From: Desmodesmus armatus
Taxonomy: Eukaryota; Chlorophyta; Chlorophyceae; Sphaeropleales; Scenedesmaceae
Assembly (NCBI GenBank): GCA_007449985.2
Contig: VIIQ02000076.1
Location: 207,203 to 271,202 of the forward strand
Direction of reading: 5' to 3'
Length of the DNA stretch: 64,000 bases
Shown: positions 23,401-33,624 of the stretch, piece by piece
Layout: every line of letters begins with the position of its first letter
How positions within the stretch are numbered: the first letter of the stretch is position 1
Notes under the pieces: model-generated
Database searches by the model: none
Told to the model about the DNA's origin: nothing
Seen by the model: only the letters and a program-made list of their open reading frames with translations
Position numbers and translations under genes: made by a program

Positions 23401-26099
23401 GCCTGCTGCCAGCACTCACCAGCATGACCATGTTGCTCTTCTCCACCTCCACAAAGTCTTCCAAGAATGCAGACCGGATCTCTTGCCTGCTGCTGTTGCT
23501 GCTGCTGCCCTGCTGGCTCTGTGGGGTGGCCCCACCTGCCCTGTGCTGCTGCTGGTTGGCAGCCGCAGCAGCAGCAGCCACATGGGCTGTCAGTGCAGAT
23601 GCAGCTGTGGAGTGCACTGCATACATGTGCACAGGCAGGCCGCCGTATGGCTGGCTAGCGGCGCTCTGCAAGCAGCGAAACAGCACAATAATGCAGTGTT
23701 GCTTGTCAGCACCGCATGTGGTTACCATGGAAGGAAGGCCGAGAACGAATGAAACGAGTTTGTTGTGTGTTGTGATGGGTGAGAGTGTGCTAACCTGCCA
23801 ACCTGCAGAAACAGCAGCAGGAGCCTGTCCTCCAAGCACTTCAAAGAGGCAGGTTGGACGGATGGTCGCAAAAGCAAAGCACAGACTTGTGAAGCTACCA
23901 ATGTGCATCTGCAGCCATTCTGCACCCACTCCGCACCCACACTCTGAAAAGTCAGCAGGGCACTCAACAAAGGCAGTACACTAAACAAAGGCAGTACAGT
24001 AATTGATCTTGCAAACCAGTTGGCCAGCTGTTCACCAACCTGGGTGGGCTGCCCGTTGACCAGGAGTGTTTTCTGACCAAATGACTCCTGGTGCAAGAGG
24101 GGCAGCACAACCAGGGAGGGACACCACAGCACATGCTTTCAATGATCATCACCTACACATGTGTACAACATCCCTCCATACACACAATCCCCAGCTGCAG
24201 GTTTTAGCAGTGTTGAGTCAGCACCACAATGCAATCTGCATCCCAGTAACACTTGCAGAACAGCAGAACACCTTGGCCCACATGCGGCGCTTGCAGCGAT
24301 GAACTCCAACAAAGGATCAAGTGGGGGGGGGGGGGGGGGACGACCAGCATTCTCACTTCAACCAGCACACTACCAGCCAGAAAAAAAAATCACCCACACA
24401 ACCAAGCAACGCGTGTCGGCGGGAAAATTCAAATAGACTGCAGCACCAAGCCCCCAAATACCAGCCCTGCCCCCCTTACCATGGCTGCGTGTGCCTGCTG
24501 CTGGGCCTCCTGGGCTTTGTGCATGCGCTTGTTCTGCAGACGCTTGTAGTGGTTATGCACAGCAACGGCCAGCACCTGCAGTCACACCCAATGACAACAC
24601 AAACACACCAGATGAACAACGATGCACCAACCCGTCTGTCTGCATCAGCTGCACGCGCGTGTTTTTGACCATAGCATAGCTGCTGCCGCTGCCACCTGAC
24701 CATCAGAGCGCTGCGACTGCCTTCCACCACACTGCACACCCTGCTGCCACACATCCAGCTCATGCTGCCCTGCTGCTGCTGCTGCTCTGTTGCAGGTCGG
24801 CTGAAGAATGGCTGAGGGTCAACCACACATATCCGGGGCACTCACCTTCTTGGCCCCTGCCTGTCCAATCACCCAGTCATCAAGCTTCTGCACCATCTCC
24901 TTGGGGGTGGGGATGTCCCTCACACCCCAGTTCATAGTGGCAGATGTACCACTGTAGTTCACGCCCCCATACTGCGTCTGCCCTGTCGTTGGGCTGTGGG
25001 TGTGCTCTGCATGGCCAGAGCTGCAAGGGCACAGGGAGAGATACAGCAGCAACACACACTGCTGGTGAGTACACAATCAGACACGCGTAGTCGACCACGG
25101 CCACCACATGGGCATGCCCCGCCTATCAGCTGCTGCAACCATTGGGCAATGGTGTGACACGCAGCTCACACCATTTACTATCACCCACTACACGTGCTGG
25201 TCGAGCGTGATGCTGGCGTCCATATGTGACCCACTGACGCACTGCAACTGCTGCGTCTGCATTTTGTGAACCACATGTGACGAGGCTGGCAAACAAAAAA
25301 CAATAGCTGATGCAGGTGTCAGACCAGTGAGTAAGGCAGCACCAGTCCCGTGTGTCTGCACTGCGCTGCTGCCATAGTCTTGGGAGGCAGCTGCAGCCAA
25401 GCTGTATTAGCGCTGGAATTACCTGTAGTCCTGGTACATGCCCTGAGCTCCTGCTCCAGCTACTGCAGGGCTGGCTGTGCTGGCCACTGCAGACTCCACT
25501 ACACGCGATTTCAGGCCCTGCAGCAACACCACAATAGACACGCCAGCAGGAGGTTGGTGTACTGAAAACGGGATACGTTGCATTGAAGATGCAACTACAA
25601 CTCTTTCCTCAGAAAGAAAGTACAGGATGCTGCAGTAGACGTCAATCAACATTCGCAGACAAGGGCTGGTGGCCCAAAACATAGGCTGATGCATACCTCG
25701 CAGCTGTTGCACCAGTGCAGGGTTGCATTGACCTCGGGTTTGCTATCCGGGCTGACCTGCGGCAGGAAACACACGCCATTGTAGCAGCAGAGCCACACAG
25801 GGGTCTCAGTGCTGCGTGCAACAGTAACAGCAGCAAAAGAGTGCAGGCTGGCAAGTCACTGCAGCTACTGATGCCACGTAAAACAAAGTGTAAAGCATCA
25901 TTGAGAACGTTGCTCGTTGACTTTTCGGTTTGGCGGTTGCAGGACGCTACTGGTACAATACCAGGACACCTGCCTGTGATGTGGTGGGCACATCCCGCAG
26001 ATGGCTGTGACACTCCTCGCAGCGAGGGTTGGCATGAGAACCAGTGGCTATGGCACGTTTGCAGCGCCCCACGCCCTGCACAGCACACACCCTGGTCAT
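20489..26099 (-). CDS. clpX: ClpX, ATP-dependent Clp protease ATPase subunit (probably mitochondrial)
   Basis: Fourteen phase-consistent exons: 26099-25974, 25756-25697, 25517-25423, 25020-24846, 24575-24480, 24087-24040, 23665-23420, 23089-22943, 22732-22666, 22350-22205, 21885-21781, 21540-21400, 21079-20759 and 20593-20489 (about 625 residues). An N-terminal zinc-binding region has CEEC (27-30) and CNSC (58-61). The AAA+ part begins [23 protein letters not shown]. It has Walker A GPTGSGKT (283-290), pore loop GYVG (316-319), Walker B IVYIDEID (to about 351), an IGF loop (432-434) implying a ClpP partner, and [10 protein letters not shown]. The C-terminal domain ends in a Gly/Ala/Asp tail. 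ClpX unfolds substrates for ClpP. Between the first AAA+ segment and Walker A there is a disordered Gln/Ala/Ser insert. The first intron appears to use a GC donor (CAG|GCAGGT). The first exon has no obvious transit peptide, so an upstream exon may be missing. Confidence 0.93.
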
Positions 26100-26530
26100 C
26101 ACAACCTGATGCTGACGACACGGACCTGGGACTCAGCACCATCAAGGACGCAACCAGCACTCACAGCAAGGCTCAAGGCAGATGACGTCCCCAGCACACC
26201 AGACAGGCTGGATAGAGTGCGCCAGGCCAGTGGCGCTATGGAGCTCGACAGCATTGTTGATGGACGTCAACTGCAAACGTGGGCGATAAACTCTGCACCT
26301 TGCCACAGACACAAGCATGAACACCATGCCAACACCTGGTTCTCCTTCACCAGTGAAAAAAAGTCCAAGCCCCAAGCCCTGGTATTAGTCAACTTGAGTT
26401 ATCGAGCGCTGCATTGCCCTGACGTTGAACCATCAGCAATTCACAGAAGTAAAAGCTGCGTTCTAAGGGACTGCTGCAGCTGCTCTAGAAGTCAGAGGGC
26501 GGCCTTGAATTTTGCAGCAGTCTTCGCACA
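26100..26530. promoter_or_regulatory. Candidate bidirectional promoter, clpX / plastid L10
   Basis: About 430 bases separate the two start codons of divergently oriented genes for organelle proteins (mitochondrial-type ClpX and plastid L10). The spacing is compact enough for shared regulation. No TATA box or recognised motif is evident by eye. If clpX has a missing 5' exon the spacer is shorter. Confidence 0.35.
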
Positions 26531-29500
26531 ATGTTGGGCTCCACAATGCAGAAGAGCAGCTTGAGGCAGCCAGCATTCACTGGCAGCCGGGTCAGCAGGG
26601 GCTCTCTGCAGGTTCGTCCTGAGCCACATCCACATCCACGGCCACACTCGCCACAGACTGCCAGGCTGGGCGTGCACAGGCTGACCGTGTGTTTCGATAC
26701 ACCCGTGTAGGTATGCAGCGCTCTCACAAGGCAGAAGAAGGAGCAGATCGTGACGGAATTGACGGGCAAGCTGGAGAAGAGTGTCATCGTCTTTGGACTG
26801 CGCTACAAGGGCCTGAGTGTGAGTGGCACGGCTGGTTTTGTGGTCACAGATGAGTCTTTTGGATCCGTATGAAAGCAATTGAAGGTTCAACAGCCCTACA
26901 CAGCTCTTCAGCAAGCTCATCAGCACCCTGCTGCTGCTGTCGCTGCTGCTGCACTGCTGCCACCCCTGTGCAGGTCTCAACAATGCAGAAGTTCCGCAGG
27001 GGTATTCCAGAGAACTCCTCAGTGTACGTTTGCAAAAACAGCCTGATGAAGGAGGCAACCAAGCAGGTGCCAGGCTGGGACACTCTGGGCGATGCAGGCT
27101 GCACGGTGAGCACACAGTTCTGTTTTGAGGGGCAGCAGGAGGCGTGGGGCAGTGGGGGGTGGGGGTGGGGGCTGAGCAAAGCAGGGGGAGCTCAGGAGAC
27201 GTTCAGCCAGGGAAGTAGCAGCTGGGTGGTGGCTACAGGCTGCCCACGCCCTTACCAGTTTCAGGGTAGCAGTCTGTTGCTCATATATTAGCTTCTGGGG
27301 CAATGTACTGCCATGCACGCTGATACAAGACAATGGGTCCATAGCGGCTGAGGCAGTACATCCAGAATACGCACACAGCAGCAGCAGTTGGAGGAGGAGC
27401 AGCAGCAGCAGTTATGCACACAGCAGCAGCAGTTGGAGGAGGAGCAGCAGCAGCTCAGGGCGCACAACAGCAGCAGCAGTTGGAGGAGGAGAGCGGCTCT
27501 GAGGTTGGCTGTTGCGGGCGGCAGCCAGCCCCTCACACTCCAGCTGACTGCACCCAGCAGGCAGCGCTGCAGCAGCAGCAGGCAGCAGGCAGCAGGCAGC
27601 GCTGCAGCAGCAGAAGCAGCTGTTGGAGTGGTCCCACTGCAGGCAGCTGTGCTGTCCCATCGCACATGTCCTGCTGTGCCATTCTGAGGCAGGTGTTGTC
27701 AGACAGTGCCTGCACCATCAGCAGGAACCTCATACAGCAGTGTGTATTGGCTTTTGGCGCCATCAGCAGCACTCAGCAGGGCACACACAGTCCACCCCTG
27801 TTAGCAGCAGCACCGCTGACTCCCTGCAGCGCAGCAACCGCCAGACCCTGCCAGGGTCAGTGATGCCAATGGTCACTGCTGGGCAGCAGCAGCAGCAGCA
27901 GCAGCAGCAGTGCCAGCTGGGTTTGGGAGAGATTGATGATGCTATCGCCACAGGGTGACTGCTGTCACACCCTGGATGGCTGCACCCTGGAGCTGTGGAA
28001 AGCAGGCACAGCCAGCAGGGCTGCATTAGTGGGTTCAATCAGTCGATTCAATCAACATGTGGCAGAGGCTCACCCATGCGGCTTGCTGTGTCTGGTGGCG
28101 TGTGTGCTGTGTGACTGCAGGGCGAGAACGCCTGGGTGTTTGTGCATGAAGACGACATCGCAGGTGCGGGCTAGCAGGGGGCGCGGGGGCGGGGGGGGGG
28201 GCTCACAGGGGTTCAAAGGGGCCAGCAGGAGGTTGGGCCAACAGCGGGTGGTGCTGCGGCGGTTTCAGCTGCAAGCTGGTTCTCATCAGCTTTGAAGAGC
28301 TCCAGCTCGCAGTTGAGACCGCCGCTATCCAGACTGGAGCCTCACCTGCTGCTGGCCCCACCCAGCCTGTGACAGGCTGAAGGGGTGCAGGCACAGGGGC
28401 TCAGGCAAGACAGGCAGGCGTGGGGCAGCCACAACAGCAATCGCATCCTGGTCGTGGCAGTAGGGAGCGCTGAGAGGGCGGCAGGCAATGTTGCAGGGAT
28501 TAGCGGTGTGTCGGTGACACTGCTGTTGGTACATGTAGCAGCACCATCCAGCACAGCCAGAGAGGGGGGGATTTCCGGTGGCCAATCAGTGGCCAACCAG
28601 CAACCCCGGGCAGCTGATTGGCTGAGCTGCAGGGCCCATCCTGGTTGTATGCAGACTGTTTGCAAGAGGTTTATGCAGTCGCGGGTGCCCAGCAGGTCGT
28701 CCCTGCCTGTTCCCAGCCAGCTGGGGTTGGTGTGGCCAGCCACGACCCCTTTCACGACATTGCCATTGCTGCAGTGCTCTTCTTGCGGATGCCATGCTTG
28801 GGACGTCCTATGCAGGCAGTTGCCCCGCTGTTGCATGGAGCCTTCCAATACACCGTGTGTCGTGGCCTCAGGCTGATATTATCTTGTGCACGATCATGCT
28901 GTCATGTGCAGACGCTGTGAAGCACTGGCACACCTTCTCTGATGACCTGTTCAAGGAGGCCAAGGCTTTGGCTCCCAAGGGTGTTGAGGCCATTGCACCA
29001 ACACAGCTCAGCTGCGTCATCATGGACAACAAGGCACTCTCACCAGCAGAGGTGAGACTGAGAGAGTGAGAGTGAGGGCCGGGCGGGACAAGCAGCACCA
29101 GCAGCAGCAGCATGCATGGAGCACTTGGCTGTGTGTGTTGGTCTGAGACAGGTCCTGCTGCGCATTTGCGGTGGACACTCCATTGCAAATGCTCGCAGCA
29201 GGCCTTGTCTAAAACCAACACACACAGCCAAGTGCTCTATGTACCTATGCAAGTTTTTCCTGCAGTCGTAAACGTTTCATGGCATTCGCAATGTGATGCT
29301 GGGCATGCGCAGGGGGCAGCCATGGGCACCGTAGCCGGCCCTATTTTCACTGCTGGCAGCAGCTCACTCCTTGCTGTGTGCTGTGTGACGCATGTTGTGT
29401 GTGACAGTTCAAGCGCTGCGAGAACCTCCCCACCAAGAAGCAGCTGCAGGCCACCATTGCACGCCTCGTCAAGCAGCCAGCAACACGCATTGCTACAGGT

Positions 29501-30085
29501 GAGAGAGGGCTGCCTTGCTGCAAGCAGCGGCTCGCTGGGCCCCAGCCAACTGAGGCTCAGCCAGTGTGGTGTATTTGGTAGAACAGGCAGTGTGAGGGAT
29601 TGGTGCATAGGGTCTGGGCCTTCAAGGGTTTGGGCCTTCAAGGGTCAAGGTCTGGGGTGTAGGGTTTGGAGTTGGGTACTATACGCACTGCTACAAGTTG
29701 TAGCAGTGCGTATAGTACCCAACTCCAAACCCTAAACCCCAAAACCGACCCCTAAACCCCAAGTTCAGCAGCAATGGCAAGGCCAGGGTGGCTGCTGTGG
29801 CCTCCAAGCCGCCACCTCATGCAGGGCTTGCAATTTCATGCGTACACTCGCTAAACAGCTTCAGGTGCAAGTGTGTTGCGTCCATGCTTGCTTTGCTTGC
29901 TGAGTCGGCCACCTCACTCTCTGCTTATAATGAAACGATTTGCATGGCGGCTGTGTGTGTTTGTGTGTTGCGCAGGCATCAAGGCTGTGCCCCGCAAGCT
30001 GGCGTATGGCATCAAGGCCATTTCAGAGCTGGACGAGGACAAGAGCAAGATTGTGGGAGATGTGGCCAAGCCCAAGACCGCATAA
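26531..30085 (+). CDS. PRPL10: Plastid 50S ribosomal protein L10
   Basis: Seven exons join in perfect phase: 26531-26611, 26711-26818, 26974-27105, 28121-28163, 28912-29051, 29408-29498 and 29976-30085 (234 residues). Exon 1 (Ser/Arg-rich, [16 protein letters not shown]) is a chloroplast transit peptide; cleavage is likely near VCSA. The mature protein starts [19 protein letters not shown] and has the L10 hallmark FGLRYKGLS, then [28 protein letters not shown] (as in plant plastid L10), [15 protein letters not shown] and a C-terminal helix. L10 anchors the L7/L12 stalk on the ribosome and contacts 23S rRNA. Introns are unusually rich in oddities: CAG repeats and a G-run in the 1-kb third intron, a long hairpin in intron 5 (29052-29407), and a near-perfect palindrome in intron 6 (29499-29975). 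The acceptor of exon 2 (GTGTAG|GTATGC) was chosen because it keeps phase; the nearby CAG site does not. Confidence 0.93.
27887..27909. repeat. CAG trinucleotide repeat in L10 intron 3
   Basis: A pure CAG run within a broader CAG/GCA-rich tract (27370-27910) of the third L10 intron. The many open frames across this tract on both strands are repeat artefacts. Confidence 0.8.
29119..29238. ncRNA. Intronic inverted repeat, candidate miRNA/siRNA precursor
   Basis: Left arm 29119-29170 and right arm about 29184-29238 are reverse complements over about 50 bases with a few mismatches and a small bulge, around a loop of about 13-15 bases (near GGTGGACACTCC). The core GAGCACTTGGCTGTGTGTGTTGG is exactly complementary between the arms. 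It lies inside L10 intron 5, transcribed in sense with the gene. The architecture resembles a plant or algal miRNA precursor. No expression evidence is available here. Confidence 0.45.
29663..29748. repeat. Near-perfect palindrome, about 43-bp arms, with telomere-like motif
   Basis: The sequence from the GGGGTGTAGGG side to the CCCTAAACCCC side reads as its own reverse complement around a single central G, with one mismatch in 43. The outer part and the bases just after it contain CCCTAAACCCC units, similar to the plant/algal telomere repeat CCCTAAA. It sits in L10 intron 6. A directly repeated GGGCCTTCAAGGG element precedes it. It may be a foldback element or a trace of repair with telomere-like filler. 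Confidence 0.75.
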
Positions 30086-30832
30086 GCCTGGGCTTGCTGT
30101 GTGTTGATGCTGCTGGGGTATATGCAACCGCTAGGTTTTTAGGGTGTAACTGCTGTCTGAACCACACTTGGTGAAGGGCCTAGGAATGGGGCTGAGGACT
30201 GTCGCTCTAACTTTACAGCTGTGCATGAATATGTCTGCCATGGCGAGGAAGGACAGGCTGAGGGACGAGTGCAAGCGGAACATGCCTGTTGAAGTTATCC
30301 AATATGTATGTGTCGGAGTTATCCAATATGTATGTGTCGGAGTCATTGTGTCAGTGATGGGGGTTGGCCTCAAACCTCAGTTTACAAAAAGATGCGTCGG
30401 CAGTTGACAAGGTGACTCATGACAGAATAGTACACAGTAGACAGAGACACAGGCAGCAAGCCACCCAAAATTATTGCCACAGGTGGAACAACAAAAACAA
30501 GGACAGCCGCTGTCTGACGGTCAGAACCACGCCTGCTTGACAAAACCAGTGCCAGGCACCTGCATGTCACCGTGAGCCAAGGGTTTGGGGGGCCCGAAGC
30601 TCGTCTAGCTTCAGCTGCACATGCATATGCATCACTATCCACTTGTTTTCGTTGACAGACACGGCAGCTTCAGCCTCTGGTATCTTACTACAAAAAAACC
30701 AGTGCATGAGAACACACCATGTACCTGCTGATGCAACTCATCTGTTGAACACCACTAGCCGCGTACACCTGCTGCACACTGACACAGCACGTGGGCATGC
30801 ACAAACTGCGTTGCCGTGCAACCCCCCTTGCG
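30086..30832. other. Convergent intergenic region with a two-copy 24-bp tandem repeat
   Basis: Lies between the convergent L10 (+) and OPR-like (-) genes and so holds both 3' ends. At about 30293-30341 a 24-base unit beginning GTTATCCAATATGTATG is present twice in tandem. No gene is seen. Confidence 0.5.
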
Positions 30833-32399
30833 TCACGGTACTGGCGCAAACAAAGTTGCAGCCACTTCTTGTGCCTGCAACTGCCGCAACCTAGCCAGCA
30901 TGGGCTGCTGATACTCTGCAGGAACCTGCTGGCACAGCACCCCAAGAGCCCACAGCGCTACCTCGACGTGCTGACGCTTGGCTTCAGGCAATGACTCAAG
31001 CAGCCTTTGCATGAATGCAGTACAGTACAGTACAGTATGTGGGGACAGGGTCCCAACCTCCCAGCGAGCCAGAGGCTCATGAGGGTGCCCAGAGGGCCTA
31101 CTTGCATACCCCAGTTTGTCAAGTCAGGTGTGAGGGCTGGGGAGGGGATGCATGCAGCTGCTTCCCAGACAAGGGATGCCACAACATGGCAACACTGTGC
31201 AGCGCAGCGCTCACAAGATACGGCCCACAACCCTGCAACTGCCTGTGCAGCTCATCCAAAGCCTGCTGCACCTGTTGATCAGACATGTGCAGGTGGCAGG
31301 AGGCGGCAACAAGCAAGGTAGTGCAGAGTGCAAGAGGGCTGGCACCCGGCAGCAATGACAGCATGTGATCCCAAATGGGCTGCAGCTGGTGGATTTGGAC
31401 CTCTATAACAGGCTTGCCAAACCAGCTAACAGCCCACAGCAATCGGCTGGTCTCTGGCGTGGAAACATCTGGCAGCTGCTCTGCAAAGTTTGCCAACAAC
31501 AGGCCAAGATCCTGTGTTAGAGGCTGCCAGTTGCTGATGGCACAGGCATGCAGTACTCGTGCAATGGAAGCTGCATCTACAGTTGGCTGCTGCTGCAGCA
31601 GCCAACCTATCAAAGCGCACAGCTGATCCACCTGCACCTGCACTGACACCTGCGCTGCCGCACCGACCACACAGCTGGCATAATGTGGGCAGACAGTTGA
31701 CAACTCACTGACGCGCTGCTGCAGCTGCTGTATGGACAACAGGTGCTTCAGCATGTTCTCAACCGCCCACAGCCCCATCCCGACCAGCCTACGGCTGTTG
31801 GTGCCATCTGCCTTGGACAACAAAGCTGCCAACAGCTGCTGCAATTGGTCCTCTGTTGGAGCCGGCAGCCCTGTAGTAGTACTACAAAGTGGCTTTGCTG
31901 AGGATTCAGCTAGCTGGGCCAAGCTCCTCAAGGCTATGCACACACTCATTGCATCCGCTTCCTGCAGCAACTCCTGCTGCAGCAGTGCTGGCAGCAGCGC
32001 CAGCACCACGTCTGGCAGCTGCAGTTGGGCCGATGCATGCATGATATCACCCAGCTCCCTGCCCCTGCAGTGCTGCTTCACTCCCTCTGCTACTGCTGGC
32101 AGCTGCTGCAACAGCTGCTGCATGGCTGGCGCGCGCAGCCTGCTGCCGTCCTGTGCGCACATGCGCTTGGCAACAGTGAACACTGCGCTGACATGGATGT
32201 TAGTCAGGTCAGCCCTGTGCTGCTGCACCAGATGCAGCAGCTGCTGGTCTTTGAGATGTTGCTGCTGCCGCTGGGGTTGTTGCTGGTTGCAGCACTGCAG
32301 TTCTGATGCAGGGTGCTCAAAGTGTGCACGGCCTGCACGGATAAACCGCAACAAGCATGCCACAGGAGGACAGCTTGGTCGGTGAGTGACGTTTGACAT
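30833..32399 (-). CDS. OPR-like helical-repeat protein (organelle RNA-binding type)
   Basis: The main exon runs from ATG 32399 to about 31220, and a final exon ends at stop 30833-30835. The junction is uncertain: donor CTT|GTGAGC to acceptor GGGAG|GTTGGG fits phase 0. The protein consists of repeated helical pairs with the spacing and core residues of octotricopeptide-type repeats: RELGDIMHASAQLQLPDVV, SIARVLHACAISNWQP, SRLLWAVSWFGKPVIE, LCTTLLVAASCHLHMS and, in the last exon, HVEVALWALGVLCQQVP. OPR proteins are expanded in chlorophyte algae and bind specific chloroplast or mitochondrial transcripts to control stability, splicing or translation. The N-terminus is Gln-rich, and no convincing transit peptide is seen, so a 5' exon may be missing. 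No RAP domain is visible. The target RNA cannot be inferred. The intron contains one copy of a dispersed repeat. Confidence 0.6.
31016..31140 (+). repeat. Dispersed repeat, copy 1
   Basis: Starts with a TACAG tandem tract, then GGGGACAGGGTCCCAACC, CCAGCGAGCCAGAGGCTCAT, GAGGGTGCCCAGA and ends GGTCAGGTGTGAGGGCTG-like sequence. Very similar blocks occur in the same order at 44669-44809 and 49685-49785. This copy overlaps the intron of the OPR-like gene. Confidence 0.8.
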
Positions 32400-33624
32400 G
32401 TTGATCTGCCGTACTCTGCAGCATCACAGCCTAGGATTTTTGAGTGAACAGCAGAGATGTTACCAATGGCAAGGTGCATCAAGCCACTGAACACATGCAC
32501 TGCGCCCATATGGTAGCAGGGCACAGCCACGCAGTGCGTTCAGAAGGGTAAAACTCCTCCAAGTTTCCAGGTGCCATGCAGGATGCCAAACTGGCCCACA
32601 AACCACAGCACACTGGCTACAAGTGTTGTGCACGACAGGCGCTGGCAGCAGACAGCCGGTGCCTAAGAGAGACAACAACGCAGGAGCCATGACCTGCGAG
32701 CTGCAGTAAGTGGTAATTCACCGTGCCCTGCTGTGTGATGTGAGTACCACATAGCATTGATGGTTGGCTGTGACGGATGCACACAGTGAACATACTAATT
32801 CCACCTGTGCCCTGAACACCACCGAGCTCAAAGGTCACGCACCCAAGCAGTGTGATGCAACATGTAGCGATGATGCCCTCCTGCACGTTCACGCCACGAA
32901 GTCATACTCAAGTGTGATGCAGCCAGACACATGCACGGGCAGTCACGCATAACCGCCACACAGTCACATCCAAAAATAACAGAGAAGGTAGGGGAACCAT
33001 CAATTTGAACTGCCCCAGCATCAAGCAACGCCCCGTGCCAACACACAATGCTGAGGCAATAACACTTCTAACCACCACAACCACGACTTGCGCATGCAAC
33101 CATGTAAAGGGTTGTTGACGCCAGGGCCCATACGCAAGCCAAAAGACAAGATGGAATACCCTCCAGCCCATGTTATGTGCCCAACACCCCCCCCCCTCTA
33201 GCCAAGCCGCCATACCCCTGTCAGCACAAGGTACACCACACCATGGGCGCTGCAGCCGCAGGGCACAGGCAGCGAAGCACACATGCTTGGGGGCTGCATG
33301 GATGGCAGCCACAGCATGCCACATGAACGGATGCTGTTGCTGCTGCACACTGAAGACCAGCTGCGGCCCATAAGCATTGACAAAGCTGCAAATGGGCCTG
33401 CAGCCACACAGCTGCACGGCATGACGACAAAGCCCCCCCCCCCCCCGGCGAGGCAGCGAGCCTTGCACCAATGCTTGCCCGCTGCTCAGTGTATTTGAGC
33501 AACCCCCATACTGATTTACACAAGTTTCAGGATGGTTGACATTGCCATGCGGCTGTGATGCCACCCAAGGGTGACGTCGGAAAGCTGCATTCGGTCCAGC
33601 AGCCCTGGCAGTGCTGCCTGGGGT
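32400..33624. other. Intergenic, no gene seen
   Basis: About 1.2 kb between the OPR-like start and the kinase stop. It contains C homopolymers (33187-33196 and 33433-33446) and only short unsupported frames; it must include the OPR gene promoter. Confidence 0.4.

Noticed and set aside
27370..27910. Gln/Leu-rich frames on both strands in CAG-repeat DNA
   Set aside because: Repeat artefacts inside a confirmed L10 intron.
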